Below are positions 11,370 to 22,306 of a stretch of 64,000 nucleotides of DNA, one piece after another. The DNA lies in contig NW_003314300.1 in NCBI RefSeq assembly GCF_000143415.4, positions 1,286,230 through 1,350,229 on the forward strand, given 5' to 3'. Every line of letters begins with the position of its first letter. Positions within the stretch are counted from its first letter, which is position 1. The stretch comes from Selaginella moellendorffii. Lineage: Eukaryota; Streptophyta; Lycopodiopsida; Selaginellales; Selaginellaceae. A program made the position numbers and the translations under genes. The notes below the pieces were generated by a model that was not told the DNA's origin, did not search any database, and saw nothing but the letters and a program-made list of their open reading frames with translations.

Positions 11370-13240
11370 TGCAGAACTATCAAGTTCTAAAAGATTAGAT
11401 CTATGATATGGAAAATTATTTCATAGTGGCAAATGTAGATGATCATATGAAGATTACATGTGTGCAATCCTTTCTCACTAATTATGCCTAAACTTAATGG
11501 CGCTAGGTATGTGCTAAAAAAGGTAGACTAAAAGTTAAATTAAGATGCAATCTTGTATCCAAGGAGTACTTGCTAGATGATCTTGGTCTAAGATTCCATA
11601 TAGAACGTATAGAGAGTAGTAGTTAAAGTAATTTGAGAACTTTATACATTATGCTAATGCATTTGCTCAAAAACACATTATAATTACAAATATAAGTGAT
11701 GAAGATGCTCGAAGTTATTCCTTGAAAGTTTTTCTCACAATGAGGTTTTAAAATTTAAACAAAAAACATACCTATAGTGTACGAAGGCAACACAACAAGT
11801 TGCCTTAAATCACTCATTCATAAAATAGTATTAACAACCATATGTTAGTACTTTGGACAAGAATAAAATCTCTAGGAATAAACAAGGTGATAAATAAAGG
11901 ATGGAAGGAAAGTTCTACTTTGGAGGCTCATAAGCAAAAGTTAATAAAGGTGGTGGTTGGCAACCACCAGTAACTTCTTTTGATCCTAGGCCCTCTATTC
12001 TTCCTTCTAGTAAGTATAAGCAGTAACAACTTGTGAAATTCATGAATCATAAACTTTGTCTACAAACACTTAATGCGTACACAAGAGCTATGCACAACGT
12101 GATATCCAAAGATTTAGTCAGGTTGTTAGGATTAAAAGTTGAGCAACAAATGTCTCCCATACACTTTTGGTTTGCAAAAAGTGGGCAAATAGCTAGAAAA
12201 TTTATACATGATGTACTAATAAAGATATCCAAGTGGAAAGAAAGATTAAATTTAGTAGCGTTGAAGATACCAAACTTTCAAATGGATTTCTTCAACAAAT
12301 ATATCAAAGGGATATATAGTGCTAGACAAATTCATATCACATTAAGATTAAAAGGACATCCTAATGTATCTTTTTAATTGTAAAAGCACTCTTCCAAGGA
12401 TTGGGATGCTAAGTTCTTGACAACGAGAGTAACTTAAAAAGCAACTAAAAAGGGATATTGGACTTTTTGGGTTTAAATGATAGTAGCTAAAAGTGATTGT
12501 GATTAGATTTGAATTGGTGATGGGGTTGATCCTATACTAAAAGAAATCCTCAAATTGTTGGTGAGGAATTAGGATATCTTCTTGAAAGATGTACCACTAG
12601 AGCTACCTTCTAGCCATGAAATTAATCATCAGATTGAAATTGTTTTGGGCTCTAAATTGCCTATAAAGGTTTCATATCATTTGAACATCAAGGAGATAGC
12701 TGAACTCAAAAGAGTAACTCATGGAGCTTCTTGATAAATATTATATTTGCTGAGCACTGGTCTTTTTTGCTATGAAAAAGGATGGTACCATGAGGATGTG
12801 TATCAATTATCAACATGATTACAGTCAAAAATAGTTATTTATTACCTCTCATTGATGACTTATTTGACCAACTTTTAAAAGCTAAGTATTTTATGTGATT
12901 GGATTTATGGTTTGAGTATCATCAAATACAGTTAATAGATCAAAATATGGAGAAGACAACCTTTAAAACTTGTTATAGATCCTATAAATTCATGGTTATG
13001 CTGTTCGGGTTATGTAATGCCTTAATAAATAAAATATTTAAAAATTATTTAGACACATTTGTTGTTTTATATAATGACAATATTCTAGTCTTTAGTGAAA
13101 CATTGGAGTACCATTTAAAACATTTAGAATTAATGTTTTAAAAGTTGTAGGAACACAAGTTATATGTTAAGGAGAGTAAATGCACTTTTATGCAATTGCA
13201 TGGGAACTTTCTTGGGCATATAGTTCGCTACATATATCAA
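11370..13240 (+). mobile_element. Decayed Ty3/gypsy gag-protease-reverse transcriptase
   Basis: A plus-strand gypsy remnant. Gag-like YDMENYFIVANVDDHMK lies at about 11398-11450. An aspartic-protease segment at 12033-12377 keeps HNVISKDLVRLLGLKVEQQ but has lost the DSGA-type catalytic triad. Reverse transcriptase pieces follow: ELPSSHEINHQIEIVLGSK (about 12600-12660), AELKR (about 12700), HEDVYQLS-like debris, an open stretch at 12899-13141 including VMLFGLCNALINKIFKN and VVLYNDNILVFS, then KLYVKESKCTFMQLHGNFLGHIV (to about 13230) with an internal break. The family's catalytic Y-x-D-D reads YNDN. RNase H and integrase are not visible. Many stops and frameshifts; dead. Confidence 0.75.
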
Positions 13241-13249
13241 TTTTCTTTA

Positions 13250-14140
13250 GGTATAGGATATAGAGAAATAGATCATATTATAATAGTAGGGCATATTAGC
13301 ATACTTCCATTCTTTCAGGTGAGACTGCCTTTAAATCTTGGAAATGTAGATAAAGTTGATTCTTTGATGTGATATTACTTTTGAGTCTTTCAAAAGATTC
13401 TGATTTCTTTTATTATTATTCATAAATAACTCCTGAAAATTCTTATTGGGGATTCACTGCAAAATTATACCTTAGTCTTTTCATATATGAGGATTTGCAA
13501 TATAGGCAGGCAATAGAGTTTTTAATATAAATTAATATATAAATTAAATATCATGAAAAGTTTTATAGAGTAAATTTCTTGATGCTTTTTGTAGTACTAT
13601 TCATTTCTTCATTTCTCTTGCTCTAAACTATTGTTTTAGAAGTAATAAGTATTTTTATCAATAGTGACAGTGATATCTATATTTCTATATGAGTAATAAG
13701 AACCAGAAGTGTAATATGGAAATTGTGGTTGTGCACTAAAGTTAACATTCTCACATTCTTTTGTGTTACAACTTTTACTCACAAATTTTATATTTTCCTT
13801 ACTTCCCATCTTCTCAAGAACCTTAGAAAAAACTTTCAATAAAGGAATAATATATAAATATATGATAGCTGTAAAATTAGCTAAAATATGATATAATCAA
13901 ATAAAAATATAACAACTGTAATAGTAGTCAGTAAAATAATATATCTTTAGAAAAGATAAATTTTAGCTCACTTTGTCTTTTTTAAATGAGTCATTCTAGT
14001 AGAAATTTTTGACCCAGATACTTACATGTTTCAATATTTTAAAGTTTATTAGAACCTTTCATTTCTTCAATTTAGATTTCTTTTACAAGACTTTAGTTGA
14101 CTGCATTGACTTGTGTTGGCTTGTGTTGAGTTGAGTTCAA
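13250..14140. other. AT-rich stretch without recognisable gene
   Basis: Very AT-rich, with only short open frames, for example 67 codons on the reverse strand at 13636-13839 that resemble nothing I know. Probably decayed transposon sequence, but I cannot assign it. Confidence 0.5.
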
Positions 14141-14149
14141 CTTATGAGC

Positions 14150-14720
14150 TCAACTCAACTTTGAACCACCCCCAATTAAATGACAACTTAGGGTTTCCTT
14201 CCTTAATGCCCCTCCAATCTAAATGTATATATGATGATTAGTTTCTCAACTAACTTGGCCAGAGACTGATAAAAGGTTCAACAATACTAACTTTCTGCCG
14301 TCATAGTAGTAAAGAAGAATATTTGCAAAGACTTGCTGAAAGGTAACTTTCAAAACCTATAGTCATATTTGTAACAAAATTTTTGTATTCTTATATAAAA
14401 GTTTGTTGCTTAATAATTTAATATCTCAAAGATGTATTTATCTATAACTTCAATATTGTCCATCATCTTAATGCTAATATATATATAGAATAGTTTTATG
14501 TCGCAAATGTGATTGTGGGTATTGAAAGTTATTTATTAGTGATTCCTTTTAGATGTTTTTTTTTTATTATCACGATGGCAGTAAGTCGGCATTACTAAAC
14601 CCATCATCAATTTCTACCCAAGCTAGTTGAGAAACTAGTCATCATATATGCACTTAGACTGGAAAGGCACTAAGAAAGGAAATCATAAGTTATTATTTAG
14701 TCAAATATACTTAATACAAT
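14150..14720. repeat. Inverted pair of LTR-family fragments
   Basis: The left arm (about 14165-14390) reads like the terminal part of the A/B/C LTR in minus orientation, including CTTTCTGCCGTCATAGTAG and a decayed end near 14376-14388. The right arm (about 14499-14720) is the same LTR end in plus orientation, starting TGTCGCAAATGTGA. The arms are mirror images (CTTAATGCCCCTCCAATCTAA against the complement of CTGGAAAGGCACTAAGAAAG) with about 110 bp between them, so a transcript could fold into a long imperfect hairpin. Confidence 0.6.
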
Positions 14721-14999
14721 GATGAGAAACATGTTATTAATTTACACTTGTTAATGTTGGGAACCTCCATGATATTAAGTTGAGATCTTAGCATTATCGT
14801 CATTGTTCCATTTTACCACCTCACTAACTATATGCATGCTTCTATCAATAATTAAACGTGTATACAACAATCTTACCAAATAATGCAATTCAACTAATCT
14901 TACATAAATTGTTTCAAATTTATTATAAAAGTCTAATAGATCTATTAGACGTATACAACTAAAGTTAGAAACTCTGACAAAAGTTAAATATTAAAATAA

Positions 15000-15250
15000 T
15001 TCCCCTGATACCAAATGTAACACATTTGAATTTGAAATTGAAATTTAAAGTTCTTACACTATAAAACAAAAGTTCAATATCAAATAGTATTTAGCACAAT
15101 TTTAGCATACTAGTGGTTTAACATATAGTGAGTATCCCACCAACTATAACAAAATGAAACTTAAGTTAAGGCCCGAATTGAATGCAAAACAAAGAGCAAT
15201 ATAGCCCAATAGGCCCAAGAGGGAATTAAACTGGAAAAACCTTAGTGGCA
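15000..15250 (-). mobile_element. Decayed LTR boundary with primer-binding-site relic
   Basis: CCTGATACCAAATGTAAC at 15004-15021 is the minus-strand form of a TTGGTATCAGG primer-binding site next to an LTR end. The downstream sequence (GAGTATCCCACCAACTATAAC and AAGGCCCGAATTGAATGCAA, about 15130-15190) aligns by eye with the middle of the complete copy's LTR. This is a fourth, heavily decayed copy of the family, on the minus strand. Confidence 0.5.
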
Positions 15251-15261
15251 CAAGTATTCAT

Positions 15262-16440
15262 TTCCAGTTCATGAAATTCATGATCCCAAAATGATGTTCT
15301 TGTATATGGTATTTCACCCAGGGCTTTCCCACTTCAGCCAAGTTGCCAAGATTGTTGCTTGGCTCGCAATGATTGCTGCTGTGGTGGAAATCACAAACAT
15401 TGGCCAGTATAGAGGTTCTGTTTAACAAGGAAAAAGAGAAGTTTCTGTCCACAAGCTTTGAGAAAATCGTAGTATCTGGGAGAGAGTTATAGAAGGCGTC
15501 GGCTACTCGCTCACACATCCTGCCCCATGTAAGCTGCGAGGCAAGGAAAAGTAAACAGCAAAAGTTTCTCATAAGAAATCTCTGTGTACCATTCTATAAT
15601 CTTTTCTCTTTCTCGTTACAAGGAAAATCGTTGCCTGAATGGAGAGAGCAGAGAAACGGTCGAGGTTTGCAAACAATGCCTCTGCGCCTGCAACGTCAAT
15701 TCCTTGCATGAGCGACAGCGTAAAAACGAAAGAAGAACATCGTTTACCAGTGATGGAGAGCATAATTCCTCCAAGAGCGACCCATCCATTCACTTCACTC
15801 CTGTGGAAGTAGCGAATGAAAGTGAGCGGCGAGAGTGCCAGGAAGATCGTGCCTGAAAATATTGTAAAGCCCGATCAAGCCAATGGAGAGGAACCAGACG
15901 GGAGTAAAAATGCCGGTTCCAAATCGTTGCATACGAAACAGGATCACCAAAATGAGCAGGACAGCTTCTGCGAAAAATAAAAAATGCTGCGTTAAGTTTC
16001 ATGATCGCGCTCGTTCCCGAAAGAGCAAGATCTTCTGGGGATGGGAGTTGTTCTCCAAGAGTGTTCTCACCTTTCTCACCTTGAAAGCCAGAGAGTTTGG
16101 AGCTACTGGCTAAGTCGTGAGTTTCAAGTCGGTGTGATGCTGGTTTTGGATCGTGTTTGCTTTGACGTGCCTACAGATAAGCGAGTAGAGAGCAAAAGTT
16201 CTAACTGCGAACAAAGATTCATGAGCTCCCGATCGAGACGAGAATGAAACAACGAGAAAAAAGAGCCAACCTTCGCCATTAGCTGGACTGAAGAGAGGGA
16301 TGAGAGTGATGGTGTAGAGCGTTCCAAGGATGACGTCGGGGTTTTCCACGGTGGTCGTATCCTGGAAGATGCCAAGAAGGCCAGCCGCAAAGTGGTGGCC
16401 GTGCACAATCCCTGGAGGAAACAAAGAGACCCGATTGGAT
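15262..16440 (-). pseudogene. KUP/HAK/KT potassium transporter pseudogene
   Basis: The minus strand carries successive pieces of a plant KUP-family K+ transporter, normally a plasma-membrane or tonoplast protein of 12 or more membrane segments and about 750-800 residues. Pieces in order: NPDVILGTLYTITLIPL and NGE (about 16360-16270), TFALYSLICRHVK after an intron (about 16200-16150), a fragment like VRTLLENNSHPQKILLF (about 16080-16030), QRFGTG with FTPVWFLSIGLIGLYNIF (about 15935-15860), NGWVALGGIMLSITG (about 15795-15750), GAEALFANLDRFSALSIQ (about 15700-15640), ADAFYNSLPDT (about 15500), and LYWPMFVISTTAAIIASQAT (about 15405-15345). Breaks: several frameshifts around 15800-15840, a missing membrane block between ILLF and QRFGTG, a stop after the last piece, and no C-terminal half. 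Introns are partly retained, so it decayed in place rather than being retroposed. Confidence 0.8.
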
Positions 16441-16769
16441 TCACGAGAGAAGAGAGATGGGGGGCTGAACCAAAGTTTGGTCCAGCTTCCACATTCTTCC
16501 CCCGCCCGGCGGAGCACTGCGATTGTGGCTGGCGGCCTCCCAACGCCGCCACATCTCCTCCATCTCTACGGCCTTTGACGAGCTCCGTCCAAGAAGCTTC
16601 TGTATTTACCCAATCCGCAACACATTGGGAGCTTCAAGATTTCTGGAGCAATCGCGGAGACCGAGCGACAGTATATTGGTTAGGAAAACCCCATGTTCTA
16701 GCAGCCAAGAACCCTAATGTTATAGTTTAAACCAATGAGCGGGAAAAAGAGCCCTAGAGGAGAAAAGCG

Positions 16770-17896
16770 ATGGCACTACTGCTGCTGCTGGCTCTCCTGC
16801 CGATCGCGATGACTCTCGTCGATGCCGCGGACAAAAATCCGGTATTCAATCCGTGCCGCCAGTTGCTTCCTGTCGGGGGCAAGGATTCGATCAGCATTGC
16901 GGTAGGGTACACTGGCGCACCCTCGGTCTGGTACAACAACTCGGATCCGTCGCTCAATCAGCTCTCGCCTTGCGACAACGCGCTCGTCGCTGTGAGTGTT
17001 GTCTGAGAATTCGTGCGTTTGAGTTTGATCGAGCTTTCTTTGGTTTGTTGTGTTGGGCAGAAAATGCCGGCGAATTCCCGGGTTGCCGTGTTCAGGCCTC
17101 TGCTGGATCAAATCTCGATGCTGCGGACGAACAATGCGAGCTACCTGGATCTTCTCACTGCCGTAATCTATCAAACTTCCACGATCGAAGAACACAGTAA
17201 AAAAAACTTTACTTGGACTTTCTTATCAGATTTTGTTTTTTTTTGTTCCAGTTTCCTGGGAATGCTACTGTGGTTGCTTATGCTGGGAACCCCACAATTG
17301 TCTCGACGCCAAAATACTTCCTTATTCCTTATGTAAGTTCACGAAAAGAGTTTTAGCGGAAATAGGAGTCACGCTTTGTTTTGTAAGCAGGGGAGAATAC
17401 CGATCTACACACTCGTGATTGAGCTCAAGAAAGGAGTGCTCAAGAATTTGCTTTGGTAAGAATCACCTTTGCTTAGACTCTTGTGTGTGTTTATGTTTCT
17501 TTCTTCAGGAAGGACGATAAATGTGCATCTTGTGGTGGAAAGACGAGCGCTTCGTGCTTCCAAGGCGCCTGTTCGACGTCAGAGTCGACTTGTCTGGATC
17601 CATCGTCGACAATTGCGTCGGTAAAAGGCGCTGATCCGTGCCGATTTGCCGTAAGTTTTGTGTCTTTTCGTCCGAGATAGAAGAACCATCCGTCCTTACT
17701 CCTTTGTGGCTCTTTGTCTCTTCACTTACAGATAAATGTGGCATTCTCTGGAACAGACAAAAACAATGTGGTGATGGACTCGTGGTACCAGGTGAAGTCC
17801 ATGGAGCAGTACTCCATCACATCGCTCTTTGGACAGGCCGGCAATGCGCTATCCCAAGTTGGTCTGTCCATCATAGACGACCAACTTGGTGGGTGA
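16770..17896 (+). CDS. Secreted EXPP1-like conserved plant protein
   Basis: Six exons with clean GT-AG borders: 16770-16991, 17061-17162, 17252-17332, 17391-17455, 17509-17650, 17732-17896, giving 258 residues. The first 21 residues (MALLLLLALLPIAMTLVDAA) form a strong secretory signal peptide. The mature protein starts DKNPVFNPC, then VWYNNSDPSLNQLSPCD, RVAVFRPLLDQISML, FPGNATVVAYAGNP, IYTLVIELKKGVLKNLLW and a CASCGGK cysteine cluster. The C-terminal block has NVAFSGTDKNNVVMDSWYQV and a QYSITSLFGQ segment. This pattern of paired cysteines and the DxNPxFxPC start matches a plant family annotated as EXPP1 or uncharacterised secreted protein; its biochemical role is not known to me. The start is the first ATG and gives the signal peptide. 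Its promoter lies between it and the broken KUP gene on the opposite strand. Length is normal for the family. Confidence 0.8.
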
Positions 17897-19290
17897 CATA
17901 ATCGACCAGCCACGTTTGACACGATGCGTACCTTACTTCGGCCGAGAGGAGCATGTCTTCGGGTAATCCTAATTCGGGACTGGTAAGCTTGTGTTTTTTC
18001 AGCGCCTCTCACTTGGAAGTCAAATTTTGCCATGGTTGCTGCGCTCTATATTTCATCTAGTAAGCTCGAGAGTTCTTTTCAGCTGAATGATGTGATGCCA
18101 TATAGGTGATTGATCATTTCCTCACTGAGCTCGCTCGCCGAACGTTTTGCCTCGTGCCGCCAATCTGGTGTACCTTTGTGAATGCAGCGACAATTTTAAG
18201 AGCCCAGGAGGTCAGCCATTGCAGATTGGTTTCCGGACAAGCTGGCCAGCTTCGGCACCATCAGCACCGCAGTGGGTCGTCAGGATGCTCTTACAGAAGT
18301 GGGGATTATAGCACAAAGGTAGTCAGTTACGCTGCGCAGCTCGAAGCTGGCCACGGGCTCGCAAATGGGATGAGATCATGGTATGAACCGATATGTTTTC
18401 ATGAAAGCTACGTAAAATAGGGCATGGATTTGTAGTCCTCGATCCATTCATTGGTGCTCACAGAGCAAGTGTAGCAACCTTGGCATTCACTTGAAAGAGA
18501 GGCATTCACTCTCCTCGCAGCTTTCCTGGATTCACCAAAGCCAAATCAGTAAACGGATAATTTTTTCAACGGAGATGGAGAGGCTCGCGTCTATCGACTC
18601 GCGAGGCATGAGTGTTATCACTACGGCACATTTCGAGGAGGTCAAAGTCCATGTCATACTTATAAAATTGTCGGACATGATCAACGATCAAACAAGCTTA
18701 AACCACATTGAGCTCTAGTTTGTTAAAGCTGGAGCAGGTCCAGATACATTCCGATGCCTCTGAAGTACTGAGTTAGTGTAGCAGAGCCCCACGAATTTGC
18801 CAACTGGAGTGACGAAAAATTGTCCTTTTGCTTCTGCTGCCCAGTGTATAACTCACTGGAGCTAAAGGTGAGTTGATCTTGCGAACTTGTTTGGTCCTCC
18901 GAATCTTCTCATTTGGGTTAACTCTTCATTTGGATAGTCCATACATTATATCTGCGAAAAGAACAAGGAAGAACTCGTGAACAAGTTCGAGCTCACCTGT
19001 GTTGGCGCCTTGCGTGTGGTGCCATGAGCTGGTGCCCAGATATGCTGACCATCTCCATAGTCATACATCACTTGGGGACCATCGAACACTTCACCATGCC
19101 AGAGTCTTGTGCACACAATTGCCATCGCCAAACTCAATTCCTTCTGTGCCGCCCCATCAGCCATAGCGATGAGTACTGGATCCGAAGATGGAGTAGTATA
19201 ATGTCAGCTGTGAGCAAAGCATATGTGATGAAGTGTAGAACACTTGACACAGAGGGCGAACATGAAAAAGAACACTAAAATCCATATATC
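17897..19290. other. Non-repetitive stretch, no assignable gene
   Basis: GC content is close to the gene island. One short segment (about 18214-18312) reads ADWFPDKLASFGTISTAVGR, then QDALTEVGIIAQR, before a GT, preceded by an AATGCAG acceptor-like site. It looks like a piece of real protein, but I do not recognise it and the flanks do not extend it. A reverse-strand frame (18946-19164, starting MADGAAQKELSLAMAIV) is likewise unrecognised. This may be a decayed gene. Confidence 0.4.
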
Positions 19291-19559
19291 TCTATTGATC
19301 GATCTTAATTGAATGATTGGAAGCAAGGGCCAAGTGCTTGAGATTAACTTATTGCAAGCAGGAAGCTGAAGGACGTCAATTAAAAAGTTGTCTTGTTTTT
19401 GAGCACCACATTCTTCATATGGAAGGGAAAATGCTGGTTCCCACCCTCAACTGCTCCTTGCTTCTTGTTATGACAAGAATTTCCTAGTTTACTTGGATCT
19501 CAAGGATATAAATGCATGGCAAGGCAAAGATTTTATCCATTTGGATGAAATTCTAAATG

Positions 19560-19870
19560 TATGGAAGAGAAATTTGTAAAAGCAGCTGAAGACCAAAGAA
19601 GTATGTTGAAGAGCATTGAACTCTTTATAAAAGGTTGGTGACTTGGTTTATGTGAAAGTGATATTTCCAGTATATACAATTAGCATGTTCTTTATAAAAG
19701 ATGGGAAAAGTGACCTGTCTCCTAGGCATTCCTATGAATCTTGGAATATATCAGTAAAATGGTGAAGTAAGTGTGAAAGTACACCCATTTTTCTATGTTA
19801 GCTAGCTGAAAAGTGTTTTGACAAAAAGCAAATCTTGAGTGAATTCCCTATAGATGTTTCAAGCTGAGGA
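19560..19870 (+). mobile_element. Ty3/gypsy integrase C-terminal relic
   Basis: KVGDLVYVKV at 19631-19660 matches the conserved KVGDxVxLK segment near the end of gypsy integrases. VKVHPFFYVS, with a stop straight after, lies about 120 bases downstream and matches the IHPVFHVSxLK box. The spacing is as in intact elements, but frameshifts and stops lie between. No LTRs found for it. Confidence 0.6.
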
Positions 19871-22000
19871 AGAATGGATAGAGCTAGAGCCCTAACAAGC
19901 GTCATCAGTCAACTAGTGGACAAATCATTTACAGCAGTACCTTTAAATGACAAAAAACACCTTCAGATCCTCTATTTTGCAATTCCCCAATCCAACAATG
20001 TTTTACCAGATGCCACCATTTGATTGTCCTAGGTGAGTGACATTGTGAGGCTCTTCATTTCCTATTGGACCTTCTCTATCCTACTATCCTCTCTACTCCT
20101 TTGATTCTTCAAATTCTTTAGGATGCCTTTCCATATCAAAATATTCCCAAAGCTCAGATTCCACAACTGGGGTAAATGTGTCTAATACAAGCTCAGTAAT
20201 TGATGTTGTAATGGTTTTTTCAGCCCCTTTAAGAAATACTCTTGGAATTGCCAATCCATGGCCATACATGGGCCAAATGTTCTGGTATACTAAACACATC
20301 AAATGAAGACCACACTATCTCACTTTCTTTCAGAGGAATAATTAGCCTTTGGCTTAATAAGAACTAATCGCCACCAAAATTCTCTCAAACATTTAAGAAA
20401 CTCTTCTTGATTTGAATTTCACTTAACTCTAGTTCCTTAGCTCTTTTCTGACTCACGTCCAGCCATTGACCTACTTAGCAGTAAAAAATATTGCAAATCA
20501 ATATTTTGTCTCAGCTGGCTGCACATCACTCTTAAAAGTTGGCAGCTTGACTTTGCTTGAGATGGTCAAGTCTTGTCCCCTAGGCATTACCAACTAGTTG
20601 AATCCACAAAACATATTTAGAAGAGGAATTCTACATCCCTTTGATGTAAAGGGCTTGAATATTGAGTTATAATCAGTTGCTACATGCAAATTTTCTCACT
20701 AATGCACACTTAAGTACTATTTGTTTTGCTGAATCCTCCTACAAGAGTGGTATTGGATCAAATTGGTAACCCTATGAGACCTCAGCCCCCTCAAATAGAC
20801 TCTTCTGAATGCAAAAAACCACCCTCTTTTACATCTACTCTAGAGGTCCTTTAGCAACCTTAGAATATAACCCACTCTTAATAACCCTTTGCCATCACTT
20901 AAGGCCTTTAAGGTGGATTTAGGGTAGAGAAGATAAAGCTAAACCCCACTATTATCACTTATGGCAACCTACAAAATGAGAGATATACTCTCTTTTCTAA
21001 GCCCCAAATAAACTCCTTAAAAGGAACTTGTAGTCTTGCCATTAACTTTTTTTTAATAGTTCCAATTTATTTAATTTTGGGATCTAATTATAGCTTCTTT
21101 TAGATTATTGCAACACAATCTAAAGATAATCAATGATCAAATTTGTCATGTTTGATCCATATATCTCTAGTCCCCAAGTTTTGCAAAAGCATCAATTAAA
21201 ACTAATGCTAAGTAGTGTGTGACAAACTTGCCCACATATAACTACAGAATAGCCAGCAAAGTGTGTAGGCAAGAAACATTATGTTTATGTTCCAGACTTT
21301 GTTTTATACGTTTAAACATTTTTGGGGCCATTGTTGTGCAATATTTCACTATACCTTCAAATGTGATGACTGGGAAAAATGTAACCTTCCCTACACACAA
21401 GAAATCCCATACTCAAGACATACGTCACTAAGGAAACACATTTTTAAACACCAGAAAACTTGAACTTCTAATTCATTTGTAGTCAAGGTTAAATGAACTG
21501 CTTAAATTGCTTTGTGATTTTGATAGTTGACAAATTAGATCCAATTTGGATCATTCACTCTTGTATATAAGCTAAAGTTTTGGGCTAATATGAATATTCA
21601 CATTTCTATATTTCAAGCTCTCACAATATTAAATAAAAAATTAGATATAATTAGATTAAAACTCAACTCAACTCAATTGCAAGTTTGAATTTTGAATTTT
21701 AGTTGTTAGATATGCCACTAAATGATCAAAGAGACATCAGTGGAAGAAATAATTTAGTTATTCTAAAAGGATCAACTGGATAAGTAGTTAATAGATATAT
21801 GCAATAATGTTTGGTTAGCTTAGCTTATGAAACCAAATTATAACGTTAGGTTAAGCCTCCCTTATGAAATTAAAAAATATGCTGAAATATACTTAACTAT
21901 TCACCCCATAAACCAAAAATAAATGATCTTATAGGTTATCTCACAAACCGTGAACATTAATAATTTATTTTTTATCTAATTACCCTTTTTCGTAAATACG
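19870..22000. other. AT-rich intergenic stretch
   Basis: No gene recognised. Short open frames (for example 20093-20302 on the minus strand) show no family resemblance. AT content rises toward 21500-21960, just before the GC-rich promoter of the carrier gene. Probably decayed repeats. Confidence 0.5.
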
Positions 22001-22306
22001 AACTTTGGACAAACGTTGGCCATACGTGTCCGCCTTCTGTCCGTCGGTTTTGTTTATAAGCGGCATCGGAGAATTCTCTCTCTTTTGTTTTTTCTTTCTC
22101 CCTTTTCATTTTTATGCTTTTAGTCAGCTGCTTATTAGGGTTTGGGTGGAATGCGCGGTCGCCCTGGTAATGCTGCGGCATTCTCTTGCCCGATTCCTGC
22201 GCCGGCGCCCTAGATTTACGCTTGTTCTTGCTCTCGGTTCGTCGGCCATAGCTGGAGGATGCGCGATTGATCGGGATTCCTGGGTTCTTGCTCCAGCTGA
22301 GGTGAC

